From positions 1-64,000 of the forward strand of contig MNEA01000124.1 of the NCBI GenBank assembly GCA_001917435.1: a stretch of 64,000 nt of DNA, read 5' to 3'. The translations under genes and the position numbers were made by a program. Under the pieces are notes generated by a model. That model was given only the letters and a program-made list of their open reading frames with translations. It searched no databases and was not told the origin of the DNA. The number at the start of each line of letters is the position of its first letter. Positions within the stretch are counted from its first letter, which is position 1. Of this stretch, positions 26,192 to 35,498 are shown one piece after another. The DNA comes from Acidobacteria bacterium 13_2_20CM_2_57_6. GTDB taxonomy: Bacteria; Acidobacteriota; Terriglobia; Acidiferrales; UBA7541.

Positions 26192-26344
26192 CACCTTCAC
26201 GAGCGTAGTAAAACGCGAATGGCGTTCCACCAAAGTCGCAATGTGACTGTTCTTTGTGCCACCAATTAAATCACCCTCCCAATGACCGGGAATGGCGCGG
26301 TCCTCGATTTCTGCGGGTCTTTCCCGGATAGAGATGGCATCGAC
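26192..26344 (-). pseudogene. IS30-family transposase fragment
   Basis: On the minus strand this segment reads [25 protein letters not shown], then [18 protein letters not shown], the start of the IS30-family catalytic domain (DDE core; GHWEGDLI and TLVER are diagnostic). It spans only about 50 codons, lacks the helix-turn-helix N-terminus and the rest of the catalytic core, and is fused in frame to unrelated sequence on its 3' side. It is a decayed remnant. Bases 26345-26582 hold no supported gene, only a short plus-strand frame ending at about 26503 with a helical RHLAEAQKKIERYRVEREL-like tail. Confidence 0.82.
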
Positions 26345-26582
26345 GATTTAACCGCGGCACTGTCCGCGGACATGCGCGTGCCGCGAGCGGCGTATGCCAG
26401 CGGCATTTGGCCGAGGCACAGAAGAAGATTGAACGCTACAGAGTCGAGCGCGAACTGGCAGAAGCGGAGGCGCAGCAGAATACCGCTGACACAATGCAGT
26501 AGGGACTTAGAAGCGAAGTCCCCACATTTTTCACCACAGTCGGCGTTTTAGTGCAAAACAGATGCCAACCTAAGTCTTTTGT

Positions 26583-26658
<76 letters not shown>

Positions 26659-26827
26659 CACGCTTGAGGAACATTTTAGCCTGAATTTGCCCAATTCACC
26701 CGTACAGCCTCGCGGATTTCTGCTCACCCCTTTGCGGAGAGGGCGTCTATCGCCAGTGGGGTGGTCTGCCGGAGAGAAGAAAGACATTCGTATCGCTGTC
26801 TTGTGAGGAGAGGAGCAAGGTGTGATC

Positions 26828-27913
26828 ATGCGCAACGTGTGGAAGTGTGGTTTGGCCATGTTGTTGGGACTTGGCGTTTTGGCGGGGAGTGCGGGGGCGC
26901 AATTCAAGAATGGAAGCCAGCCGACGGAGCTGAATATTCCGCGGCTCAGCCAGCGCGGGACGGTGTCGCAGCGAATTGGGCTGACAGACGTCACGATTGT
27001 TTATCACCGGCCGGAAGTAGGCGGGCGGGAAATTTGGGGCAAGACGGTTCCTTATGGAAAAGTGTGGCGCGCGGGCGCGAATGAAAACACGACCATCACT
27101 TTTTCTGACGAGGTGAGCGTCGAAGGAAAACCGCTGGCAGCGGGAACGTATGGGCTGCACACCACTCCAGACAAGGATCAATGGACGATTATTTTCTCGA
27201 AGAATTCGACTTCCTGGGGCAGCTTCAGTTACGACGAGAAGGAAGACGCGTTGCGTGTAACTGCGAAGCCGCAAGCCGCGGATTTCCGCGAAGCGCTCAC
27301 GTACACGTTTGAGGAAGTCAAGCCGGATTCGGCGGCCGCAACGCTGCGTTGGGAGAAGCTGGCGGTTCCCTTTCACATTTCCGTGGACGTGAAGGCAGTC
27401 GTGCTGAAGAGCATCAAGAATGAATTGCGGAGCGTCGGCGGATTTACGTGGGCGGGATTCGACGAAGCGGCGCAATGGTGCCTGGACAACAATTACAACC
27501 TGGAAGAGGCGCTGAAGTGGGAAGACACTTCGATTCAGAATGAAGCGCGGTTCGAGAATTATGAGACCAAATCGCGCATTCTCGACGCCATGGGGCGAAA
27601 AGATGAAGCAGCGAAAGTGCTCGCTAGCGCCTTCGACAAAGCCACTGCCGTCCAGCTCTATGTTTACGCGCGCGGCCTGCAACGAACGGGAAACGCCAAG
27701 CGCGCTTTCGAGCTGTACCCGCAAGTGCCGAAGAAGGATGCGAATCATTGGGTGAGCCACCTGGCGCTCGCGCGCATCTCGTCGAACTCGGGCGACTTCC
27801 CGACGGCAGCCAAAGAAATGACGCAGGCAATCAGCGCAGCGCCGGATGCGACGAAGCCATTTCTCCAGCCGCTGCTGAAACGCCTCGAAGCGAAGGACGA
27901 CATCAATAAATAG
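26828..27913 (+). CDS. Secreted DUF2911 protein with C-terminal TPR-like region
   Basis: The product of about 361 residues has a signal peptide (CGLAMLLGLGVLAGSAGAQ), a DUF2911 domain (residues about 35-185: RGTVSQRIGLTDVTIVYHRPEVGGREIWG, WRAGANENTTITFS, AAGTYGLHTTP) and a helical C-terminal half with tetratricopeptide-like repeats (AAKVLASAFDKATAVQLYVYARGL, ALARISSNSGDFPTAAKEMTQAI). DUF2911 proteins are common in Acidobacteriota and Bacteroidota; their function is unknown. AGGAG and AAGG lie before GTG 26822 and ATG 26828; either could be the start. It stands alone. Confidence 0.85.
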   Translation: MRNVWKCGLAMLLGLGVLAGSAGAQFKNGSQPTELNIPRLSQRGTVSQRIGLTDVTIVYHRPEVGGREIWGKTVPYGKVWRAGANENTTITFSDEVSVEGKPLAAGTYGLHTTPDKDQWTIIFSKNSTSWGSFSYDEKEDALRVTAKPQAADFREALTYTFEEVKPDSAAATLRWEKLAVPFHISVDVKAVVLKSIKNELRSVGGFTWAGFDEAAQWCLDNNYNLEEALKWEDTSIQNEARFENYETKSRILDAMGRKDEAAKVLASAFDKATAVQLYVYARGLQRTGNAKRAFELYPQVPKKDANHWVSHLALARISSNSGDFPTAAKEMTQAISAAPDATKPFLQPLLKRLEAKDDINK

Positions 27914-28363
27914 CCGGAAAGCCGAAGCATCCGAGGTCCCACAGGGGGTCTCGGATGTGTGGCAGGGAAAGGACTTAAGACAAAGGAACTCGGGACGGCC
28001 CCCTCCCCGCACGCTCTTTGAAACGATATGATTCCAAAGGGGTTAGAGGGTGGGGGTCGGTAAAACGATATGACGGGAAAGGACTTAGGAGGATAGGTCC
28101 GACGGCGTGGAGGCAAGCGCAAAGGTACTGAAGGCGTTGGAAGAACTGCGCGCGGGACGAGCGTGACTTAGGGGCACCCTCCTACGGTGGGCAGGCTGGC
28201 GGAGCGTGCCGGATCAACGAGATCATTATACCACATTGGTAACATATATTAAGGATTACTTTAAGTGCTTTGGATGTTGTGGGATAGCACGGGAGGCTAG
28301 CGGAAAGAAGCAACGTCAAAAGCCTCGCCCTACAAAACCGAGGGCAGGGCATCCAAATTCAGC
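27914..28363. other. 450-bp gap with hairpin and decayed coding sequence
   Basis: Directly after the DUF2911 gene an eight-base inverted repeat (CATCCGAG at 27928-27935, CTCGGATG at 27950-27957) could end transcription, though no T-run follows. Around 28108-28165 a plus-strand frame reads VEASAKVLKALEELRAGRA and then stops, which looks like the C-terminus of a lost gene. Bases 28220-28300 are unusually AT-rich for this window. No intact gene is seen. Confidence 0.5.
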
Positions 28364-28708
28364 TTAAGATTTTAACGTCCAGGCCGCCCGGCCTTCCTCA
28401 GTGCGAAACGAATTCCGATCGACATAGCCTGGTTCGTACAAAGCAATTTCGTGCCACTGCTGCACACGGGACATTAGCCCGAGGCCATGTTTTCCATTCT
28501 TATCTCGATAGATTATGAAGTCGTGGGCAAATTCGTAGTTCAACCCCATCTCCACGAACTGCTGAAATGGCCAACGAGGCTTCTTTTTCGCCAGGCGAAT
28601 CACATCAAAGTGGTGTCCTAGCTCATAGGCCCAAAGGTCCGCGGCCTGTAACCGGACGCACTTCTGCGGTGTGTCCAGCTGATACGATTCCATGAACGCC
28701 GATACCAT
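28364..28708 (-). pseudogene. C-terminal fragment of a DUF3800-like protein
   Basis: The 114-residue frame contains VRLQAADLWAYELGHHFDV, the conserved C-terminal acidic motif of DUF3800 proteins (RNase H-like fold, often in accessory regions), followed by about 80 residues. Intact DUF3800 proteins are about 200-260 residues with an N-terminal D-E-S-G-type motif that is absent here. The upstream sequence (28709-28845) does not continue the domain. It is probably a remnant left by rearrangement together with the decayed stretch on its other side. Confidence 0.5.
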
Positions 28709-28845
28709 CGGGTTGCCTTTGCGTATAGCATGCCAGTCGGAATGACGGCGGTGAGGGGGAAGGCTGGAATTTCGTGGGGTTTGCGGGCTATGCTGTCGGG
28801 TGGCGGCGGAGCAGCAAGGGCCGCCAGAAGTGAGGAAGGAAGACG

Positions 28846-30165
28846 ATGGTTACACGACGTGAGTTTCTGGATACATTGGCGGTGGGAGCGGCGGGGCTGG
28901 CCGTGGGAACGACGGCGAAAAGCTATGAGCGGATCGTGGGCGCCAACGACCGGCTCAACTTTGCGGTGATCGGGCTGAATGGGCGCGGGTACGCTCATCT
29001 TTCTTCGCTGAAGGCGAACAAGAGCGCCGCGCGCATCTCGCACGTCTGCGACGTGGACGGCAACATCCTGAAAAAGTTCGCCGATGCCACGGAGCGCGAG
29101 ATGGGCGAAGCGGCGACGGCGGAGAAAGACTTTCGCGCGATCCTCGCACAGAAGGACGTCGACGCCATCACAATTGCGACTCCCGACCATTGGCATACGC
29201 CGATGGCCATCGCCGGTTTGCAGGCGGGCAAACACGTCTACGTGGAAAAGCCCTGCAGCCACAATCCGGCTGAAGGTGCGATGCTGGTACAGGCGCAGCA
29301 GAAATATGGAAAGCTGGTGCAGATGGGCACCCAGCAGCGCTCTTCGCCGCACACCACGGAGATCGTGGACAAGATTCACGCAGGGATCATCGGCAGGCCG
29401 TACCTGGCGAAAGCGTGGTACAGCAACGTGAGGAAGTCCATCGGCACCGGCAAAGAAGCGCCCGTACCGGCACAACTGGATTGGGACCTGTGGCAGGGTC
29501 CGGCGCCGCGCCGTCCTTACAGAGACAACGTGCATCCTTACAACTGGCACTGGTTCAGAAATTATGGGACCGGCGAAACGCTGAATAATGGAACGCACGA
29601 AGTGGATGTGTGCCGGTGGGCGCTGGGAGTGGACTATCCAAAGCGGGTTACGGCGTCAGGCGGCAGATATCACTTCAAAGACGACTGGCAGTTTTATGAC
29701 ACGCTGATGACGAGCTTTGAATACGAAGACAAAATGCTTATGTGGGAAGGCACGTGCTGCCAGGGAATGAAGTGTTACGGCCGCGACCGCGGCTCGGCCA
29801 TCATGGGAACGACCGGAACGGTAGTCATGGATCGCGACGGCTACGAAATCTACGACCTCAAAGGGAATAGGACGAACGAGTTCAAAGCCGGCAGCACGAC
29901 GTCGTCTGCGGACCTGCGCGGAGCCGATTCCATGACAGACAGGCACTTCGCGAACTTCATTGCAGGAATCCGGAGTGGCGAGAAACTGAACGCACCGATC
30001 GCCGTCGGCAACGTGGCCGTGACGATGCTGCAGCTTTCAAACATCGCGTGGGAAGTGAACCGAGAATTGCAACTCGACCCGAAAGATGGGCGAATCCTGG
30101 GCGATGAGGAAGCGATGAAGATGTGGGGGCGCGAGTACGAGAAGGGCTGGGCGCCGCATGTCTAA
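28846..30165 (+). CDS. Tat-exported Gfo/Idh/MocA-family oxidoreductase
   Basis: The 439-residue protein begins with a twin-arginine signal (TRREFLDTLAVGAAGLAVG), then a Rossmann domain (LNFAVIGLNGRG near residues 38-49; CDVDGN; ITIATPDHWH) and the conserved VEKPCSHNPAEG with the EKP lysine used in catalysis. The C-terminal part (WHWFRNYGTGETLNNGTHEVDV) carries the substrate-binding histidines. Such exported members often oxidise or reduce sugars with a tightly bound NAD(P). GGAAG precedes ATG 28846. It overlaps by eight bases with the next gene, and the pair probably handles one sugar in the periplasm. Confidence 0.9.
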   Translation: MVTRREFLDTLAVGAAGLAVGTTAKSYERIVGANDRLNFAVIGLNGRGYAHLSSLKANKSAARISHVCDVDGNILKKFADATEREMGEAATAEKDFRAILAQKDVDAITIATPDHWHTPMAIAGLQAGKHVYVEKPCSHNPAEGAMLVQAQQKYGKLVQMGTQQRSSPHTTEIVDKIHAGIIGRPYLAKAWYSNVRKSIGTGKEAPVPAQLDWDLWQGPAPRRPYRDNVHPYNWHWFRNYGTGETLNNGTHEVDVCRWALGVDYPKRVTASGGRYHFKDDWQFYDTLMTSFEYEDKMLMWEGTCCQGMKCYGRDRGSAIMGTTGTVVMDRDGYEIYDLKGNRTNEFKAGSTTSSADLRGADSMTDRHFANFIAGIRSGEKLNAPIAVGNVAVTMLQLSNIAWEVNRELQLDPKDGRILGDEEAMKMWGREYEKGWAPHV

Positions 30166-31057
30166 GAGCTGGCAACGCGAGCGGCGTGATGAAATGCAAA
30201 TGGAAGGCATTTTCTCACGCCGCGATTTCGTTCGCTCCGGTGCGCTGGTTGCGGCAACGTTCGCTGCTTCGAAGAATATATTTGCAGCGGCAGCGGGACG
30301 GCGGGCCGACGAAGGATGGGCGATTCAGCTAGGCGTAGCCAGCTACACGTTTCGCAACTTCAACCGAACGCAGATGATCGGCTTCCTGAAGCAGCTCAAC
30401 GTGCTGGCGCTGAATGCGAAGGACGTCAAAGATCATCTGCCGATGGAACCGCAGGCGGAGGCAACCGCGCTGGCGGACTATGCCGCGGCGGGCACCAAGC
30501 TTCATGCCGCGGGAACGATTTATTTTCCGAAAGATGAAGATGCGGACATCCGCAGCAAGTTCGAATACTGCAAGCGCGCAGGGATTGGCGTGATTGTCGC
30601 AGGAGACCCGGCGCCGGAGACGCTTCCGAGGATTGAGAAGTTCGTGAAGGAGTACGATATCCGCTTCGCGATCCACAACCACGGGCCGGAAGATAAACTA
30701 TGGCATTCGCCGCTGGATGTACTGAAGGCGGTGAAGGGTATGGATCCGCGCATGGGGTGCTGTATCGACGTTGGGCATACGGTTCGCGCAGGCACGGAGG
30801 TCGTGCAGGCGATTCACGAGGTGGGTGCGCGGCTGTTTAACGTGCACATGAAAGACCTCACGAGCTTCCAGAGCAAAGAGAGCCAGGTGGCGGTGGGAGA
30901 GGGCATCATGCCGGTGAAGAAAATTTTTGAGGCCCTTGGTGCGATCAAGTACAAGGGCTTCGTGGATCTGGAGTATGAGATTCATGCCGACGATCCCATG
31001 CCGGGCGTTATCGGCAGCTTTGCTTATATGCACGGCGTGATGGCGGGGATGGGGTAG
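30158..31057 (+). CDS. Tat-exported sugar phosphate isomerase/epimerase-like TIM barrel
   Basis: The 299-residue protein has a Tat signal (SRRDFVRSGALVAATFAASK, residues about 20-39) and an AP endonuclease 2/xylose isomerase-like TIM barrel: VASYTFRNF, KLHAAGTIYFP, FAIHNHGPEDK, MGCCIDVGHTVRAG, FNVHMKDL and FVDLEYEIH provide the metal-binding histidines and acidic residues. The start at 30158 overlaps the previous gene by eight bases; Met13 (30194) is an alternative that shortens the region before RR. The pair of exported Gfo/Idh/MocA protein and isomerase-like protein is frequent in Acidobacteriota and Planctomycetes sugar clusters; its exact substrate is unknown. Confidence 0.87.
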   Translation: MSKSWQRERRDEMQMEGIFSRRDFVRSGALVAATFAASKNIFAAAAGRRADEGWAIQLGVASYTFRNFNRTQMIGFLKQLNVLALNAKDVKDHLPMEPQAEATALADYAAAGTKLHAAGTIYFPKDEDADIRSKFEYCKRAGIGVIVAGDPAPETLPRIEKFVKEYDIRFAIHNHGPEDKLWHSPLDVLKAVKGMDPRMGCCIDVGHTVRAGTEVVQAIHEVGARLFNVHMKDLTSFQSKESQVAVGEGIMPVKKIFEALGAIKYKGFVDLEYEIHADDPMPGVIGSFAYMHGVMAGMG

Positions 31058-31084
31058 GCGTCGAGCAGCCTGCCTTTTGGTCCG

Positions 31085-32578
31085 TTAGGCGGAGATGCCG
31101 CCGAAGCACATATATTTGATTTCGACGAATTCGTCGATGCCGTATTTGGAGCCCTCGCGGCCGATGCCGGATTCCTTTACGCCGCCGAAGGGTGCGACTT
31201 CCGTCGAGATGAGGCCGCTGTTGATGCCGACGATGCCGTATTCGAGGGCTTCGGCGACGCGCCAAACGCGGGCGATATCGCGGCCGTAGAAATACGCTGC
31301 GAGGCCGAATTCGGTGTCGTTGGCGAGGGTGATGGCTTCAGCTTCGGTCTTGAAGCGGAAGAGCGGGGCGACGGGACCAAAAGTTTCTTCACGCGCAACG
31401 GACATTTGCGGAGTCACAGCGGTGAGCACGGTGGGCTCAAAGAAGCGGCCGCCGAGAGCGTGGCGATGGCCGCCGACGAGGACTTTTGCTCCCTTCGACT
31501 GCGCGTCGCGAATGTGGCTTTCGACTTTTTGAACGGCGGCGTCGTCAATGAGGGGGCCTTGCGTGGCGCCGGCTTCGAGGCCGGGAGCGGGCTTCAACGC
31601 CTTGACCGCGACGGCAAGCTTGGAGGCGAAAACGTCGTACACGGAGTCCTGCACGAGCAGACGGTTCGTACACACGCAGGTCTGGCCAGTGTTGCGGTAC
31701 TTCGAAGCGATGGCGCCTTCGACGGCGGCGTCCAGGTCGGCGTCGTCGAAGACGATGAAGGGCGCGTTGCCGCCGAGTTCCAGTGAAAGTTTCTTGACGG
31801 TGCCTGCGCACTGGGCCATGAGGATTTTGCCGATCTCCGTCGAGCCGGTGAACGAGAGCTTGCGGACTGTTGGGTTGGACGTCAGTTCAGCGCCAATTTC
31901 CGTTGCAGATCCGGTGACGATGTTGAGCACGCCTTTGGGGAGTCCGGCGCGCTCAGCCAACTCCGCGAGGGCGAGGGCGGAAAAGGGAGTCTGCGAAGCG
32001 GGCTTCAGCACAACGGTGCAACCCGCGCCGATGGCAGGGCCGGCTTTGCGCGTGATCATCGCCAGCGGAAAATTCCATGGCGTGATGCACGCGACGACTC
32101 CGATGGGCTGCTTAATGACGACAATGCGCTTGTCCGCTTGATGCTGCGGAATGGTGTCTCCGTAGATGCGCTTGGCTTCTTCGCCAAACCATTCGAGGAA
32201 CGCGGCGGCGTAGGCGACTTCTCCTTTTGATTCGGCGAGAGGTTTGCCCTGCTCCAGAGTCATGAGGCGGGCGAGGTCGTCTTGATTCGCCATCATGAGG
32301 TCGAACCAGCGGCGAAGAATGGCGGCGCGCTCCTTGGCGGTTTTTTTGCTCCAGGCGGGGAAGGCGCGATTGGCGGCTTCGATGGCCTGGCGAGTTTCGG
32401 CGGCGCTCAGCTTTGGGACAGTGCCGATGATTTCGCCGGTGGCGGGATTATCTACGTTGAGCGATTGGCCCGAAGCTGCCTGGACCCATTGCCCGTTGAC
32501 ATAACAAGCTTCGCGGAAAAGCCGGGGGTCCTTGAGCTGGGTGGTTGGGCTTTCCATTTTTGTGACGGTGTTTTGCAT
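31085..32578 (-). CDS. gabD: NAD(P)-dependent succinate-semialdehyde dehydrogenase
   Basis: The 497-residue aldehyde dehydrogenase has the GabD pattern: PWNFPLAMITRKAGPAIGAGCTVV with the cofactor-site lysine, FTGSTEIG, LELGGNAPFIVFDDADLD with the general-base glutamate, NTGQTCVC with the catalytic cysteine, and C-terminal GVKESGIGREGSKYGIDEF. It oxidises succinate semialdehyde to succinate. ATG 32578 has GGGAG ten bases upstream. It is the last gene of a five-gene minus-strand operon and follows gabT by 15 bases, which fits GABA degradation. Confidence 0.92.
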   Translation of the reverse strand: MQNTVTKMESPTTQLKDPRLFREACYVNGQWVQAASGQSLNVDNPATGEIIGTVPKLSAAETRQAIEAANRAFPAWSKKTAKERAAILRRWFDLMMANQDDLARLMTLEQGKPLAESKGEVAYAAAFLEWFGEEAKRIYGDTIPQHQADKRIVVIKQPIGVVACITPWNFPLAMITRKAGPAIGAGCTVVLKPASQTPFSALALAELAERAGLPKGVLNIVTGSATEIGAELTSNPTVRKLSFTGSTEIGKILMAQCAGTVKKLSLELGGNAPFIVFDDADLDAAVEGAIASKYRNTGQTCVCTNRLLVQDSVYDVFASKLAVAVKALKPAPGLEAGATQGPLIDDAAVQKVESHIRDAQSKGAKVLVGGHRHALGGRFFEPTVLTAVTPQMSVAREETFGPVAPLFRFKTEAEAITLANDTEFGLAAYFYGRDIARVWRVAEALEYGIVGINSGLISTEVAPFGGVKESGIGREGSKYGIDEFVEIKYMCFGGISA

Positions 32579-32593
32579 GGTCGACTCCCAATT

Positions 32594-33973
32594 CTAACAG
32601 CGCCGGGCAAGAGTGTGCGTCCCGCTACGCGTGGGAAGCGCAGGTTGCTTGTGCTCTGCGACGGAAGCAAGCGCCGCTTCGATAACGCCGAGGCCTTCAG
32701 CGAACTGCTCGTCAGTGACCACGAGCGGAACGAGAATGCGAATCACATTGTTGAAAGTTCCGGCGGTGATGGTAATTAGGCCGTGCTCATAGCAATATTT
32801 GGCGATGGCTTTGGTTTCGGTGTCCGCAGGCTCGCGGGTCTGCGCGTTGCGCACCAGTTCGATGGCGCACATGCCGCCCAGGCCGCGAACGTCGCCGACC
32901 AGGAGCCATTTTTTCTGCCAGCTTCGGGCGCGCTCTTCAAAAAGTTTGCCGATGGCGGTGGAACGCGCGAGGAGACCGTCCTCCTCGATGGTCTCGATGG
33001 CGGCAAGCGCGGCGGCGCACGACAGCGGATGTCCGCAGTAAGTGCCGCCGAGTGAGCCAACGCCGGGAGCGTCCATGATTTCCGCGCGGCCGGTGACCGC
33101 GGCGATAGGCATGCCGCCGCCGAGGGATTTCGCCATGGTGATCAGATCAGGCTCAATGCCGAAATGTTCGGAGGCAAACCATTTGCCGGTGCGGGCGAAG
33201 CCAGACTGCACTTCGTCGGCGATAAAGAGAATGCCGTGCTTCCGGCAGATATTTTGCAGCAGCTTGAAGTAGTCGCGCGGCGGAACGACAAAACCGCCTT
33301 CACCGAGGACGGGCTCGGCGATCACGGCGGCGACGGATTCGGGAGCTACGGAACGCTTGAAGGCATCTTCGAGATGATGAGCGAAAGTTTCCGCGGTGGC
33401 ACCCTTTTCGCCGCGGTAGGGATAGGCAAAAGGAATGCGGTAGATTTCGCTGGCGAAAGGCTCGAACCCGGCTTTATAAGGATGCGTTTTGCTGGTGAGC
33501 GACATGGTGAGCAGGGTGCGGCCGTGGAAGGCGTCCTCGAAACAAATGACGGCGGGGCGCTTAGTGTAAGCGCGGGCGATCTTGATGGAGTTTTCGATGG
33601 CCTCGGCGCCGGAATTTAAAAGAATGGTTTTCTTCGGGAAATTGCCGGGAGCCAACGCGTTGAGCTTTTCGGCGACGGCGACATAGCCTTCGTAGGGAGT
33701 GACGGCGAAACAAAGATGCAAATGCTTCCCGAGCTGCTCGCGGATCGCGGAGATCACGCGGCAGGAGCGATGACCGATGTTGAGGCAGCCGATACCGCCG
33801 GCAAAATCGAGATAGCGATTACCGTCGACGTCCTCGATGACGGCGCCATCGGCGCGCGCAGCGAAAACGAGCGTGGCATTCGAAGGTCCGCGCGGAATGG
33901 CGCCTTCGCGTCGCGCCATCAAAGCGCGTGACTTGGGTCCGGGTATTTCGCTGCGAATCTGAATCGTAGACAT
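32594..33973 (-). CDS. gabT: 4-aminobutyrate aminotransferase
   Basis: The product of about 459 residues is a class III PLP aminotransferase: NSGAEAIENSIKIARAYT, FEDAFHGRTLLTMSLT, LFIADEVQSGFARTGKWF with the cofactor-binding Asp, and TMAKSLGGGMPIAAVTG with the Schiff-base lysine; GTYCGHPLSCAAALA follows. It transfers the amino group of GABA to 2-oxoglutarate, giving succinate semialdehyde. The start ATG 33973 (MSTIQIRSE) has AAGGA eight bases upstream; the frame opens 11 codons earlier. It lies directly before gabD, which supports the GABA assignment over related omega-transaminases. Confidence 0.9.
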   Translation of the reverse strand: MSTIQIRSEIPGPKSRALMARREGAIPRGPSNATLVFAARADGAVIEDVDGNRYLDFAGGIGCLNIGHRSCRVISAIREQLGKHLHLCFAVTPYEGYVAVAEKLNALAPGNFPKKTILLNSGAEAIENSIKIARAYTKRPAVICFEDAFHGRTLLTMSLTSKTHPYKAGFEPFASEIYRIPFAYPYRGEKGATAETFAHHLEDAFKRSVAPESVAAVIAEPVLGEGGFVVPPRDYFKLLQNICRKHGILFIADEVQSGFARTGKWFASEHFGIEPDLITMAKSLGGGMPIAAVTGRAEIMDAPGVGSLGGTYCGHPLSCAAALAAIETIEEDGLLARSTAIGKLFEERARSWQKKWLLVGDVRGLGGMCAIELVRNAQTREPADTETKAIAKYCYEHGLITITAGTFNNVIRILVPLVVTDEQFAEGLGVIEAALASVAEHKQPALPTRSGTHTLARRC

Positions 33974-33996
33974 TTTTGTTTTCCTTACTATTAGAT

Positions 33997-35478
33997 CTAA
34001 TACCATCCGATCGGCGTTTCGTCGAGATTGACAAACACCTGTTTGGTTTCGAGATATTCCTCAAGGCCCCAGGGGCCTAGCTCGCGGCCAAAGCCGGACT
34101 GCTTGTAGCCGCCCCAGGGCGCTTCGACGTAAGTCGGTTGCATGTGATTGACCCAGACGATTCCGGCGCGCAGCGATTTGACAACGCGGAAAGCTTTATA
34201 AATGTCGCGTGTCCAAACGGCCGCGGCGAGGCCATAAGGCGTGTCGTTGGCGATGCGAATGGCGTCCGGTTCGCCTTCGAACGGAATCACGGAAGCCACC
34301 GGGCCGAAAATCTCTTCGCGGGAGATGCGCGCTGAGTTGTCCACGTCGTAGAAAATAGTCGGCTCAACGTAGAAGCCCTTGCTGAATTGTTTTGGTCGCC
34401 CGCCGCCGATGGCCACTTTCGCTTCCTTCTTGCCGAGTTCGACGTAGGAGCTGACGCGATCGTATTGCTCCTTGCTGACGAGCGGCCCCATTTTCGTTTC
34501 GCGCTCGAGTGGTGCGCCAAGTTTGATGCGCTTGGCTTTTTCGGTCATAGCTTCGAGGAATTTCGAGTAGATTTTCTTTTCGACGAGAATGCGGCTCCCG
34601 GCGGAACAAACTTCGCCCTGATTGATGAAGACGCCGAAGAGCGCGCCGTCGACGGCGGCTTCCCAATCTGCGCCATCGAAGAAAATATTGGGAGACTTGC
34701 CGCCGAGCTCCAGCGTGACGCGCTTGAGCGTGTCGGCGGCGCTCTTGACGATCATTTTCCCGACGGCGGCGCTGCCGGTAAAGGCAATTTTGTCCACGCC
34801 GGGATGCGCTACGAGCGCGGCTCCAGTGGTTTCGCCAAAACCGTTGACGATGTTGACGACGCCAGGTGGGAAACCCAATTCTTCAGACCAGCTGGCGACT
34901 TCCATCACAGTGAGCGGCGTTTGCTCAGCGGGCTTAAGGACACAGGTGCAGCCCGCAGCAATGGCCGGAGCGAGCTTCCAAGAAGCCATCACTAGCGGAT
35001 AATTCCAAGGAATGATCTGGCCTGCAACGCCGACAGGTTCACGCAAAGTAAAACTCAGTGCATTCGCGGGAACGGGATTGACGTGCCCGAGAACTTTGTT
35101 CGCGAGGCCGGCGTAGTATTCAAAACAAGTTGCGGCGTCGGCGATGTCGTACTCGGCTTCAACGATGGGCTTGCCGGAATTGCGGCATTCCAGTTCGGCA
35201 AGTTGCGCGGCGTTGGCGCGAATTTTCTCCGCCAGTTTATAAAGGATGCGGCCGCGATCGGCGGCGGTGGTCTGGCGCCACGGACCGGAATCAAACGCGG
35301 CGCGCGCGGCCTTGACGGCGCTATGGACGTCGGCGGCTGTACCCGATGAAACCTGGGCGATCATTTCTTCGGTGGAAGGATCGTAAACGGGAAACATTTC
35401 GCCGGAAGAACTTTTGACCCACTGACCGTTGATGTAGTTGTCGTAAGTTCGAATGATTGTTTTCGCAGTGCTCGACAT
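33997..35478 (-). CDS. Aldehyde dehydrogenase (betaine/aminobutyraldehyde dehydrogenase-like)
   Basis: The product of about 493 residues is an NAD-dependent aldehyde dehydrogenase with QIIPWNYPLVMASWKLAPAI, FTGSAAVGK, LELGGKSPNIFFDGAD (general-base Glu), NQGEVCSAGSR (catalytic Cys) and APWGGYKQSGFGRELGPWGLEEY. The sequence is closest in style to betaine-aldehyde, gamma-glutamyl- or 4-aminobutyraldehyde dehydrogenases. In an operon with a transaminase, permease, gabT and gabD it most likely oxidises 4-aminobutanal to GABA in polyamine breakdown. ATG 35478 follows GGGAGG; the frame opens eight codons earlier inside the permease gene. Confidence 0.9.
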   Translation of the reverse strand: MSSTAKTIIRTYDNYINGQWVKSSSGEMFPVYDPSTEEMIAQVSSGTAADVHSAVKAARAAFDSGPWRQTTAADRGRILYKLAEKIRANAAQLAELECRNSGKPIVEAEYDIADAATCFEYYAGLANKVLGHVNPVPANALSFTLREPVGVAGQIIPWNYPLVMASWKLAPAIAAGCTCVLKPAEQTPLTVMEVASWSEELGFPPGVVNIVNGFGETTGAALVAHPGVDKIAFTGSAAVGKMIVKSAADTLKRVTLELGGKSPNIFFDGADWEAAVDGALFGVFINQGEVCSAGSRILVEKKIYSKFLEAMTEKAKRIKLGAPLERETKMGPLVSKEQYDRVSSYVELGKKEAKVAIGGGRPKQFSKGFYVEPTIFYDVDNSARISREEIFGPVASVIPFEGEPDAIRIANDTPYGLAAAVWTRDIYKAFRVVKSLRAGIVWVNHMQPTYVEAPWGGYKQSGFGRELGPWGLEEYLETKQVFVNLDETPIGWY

Positions 35479-35498
35479 AACTGCCTCCCAAATTCCGT

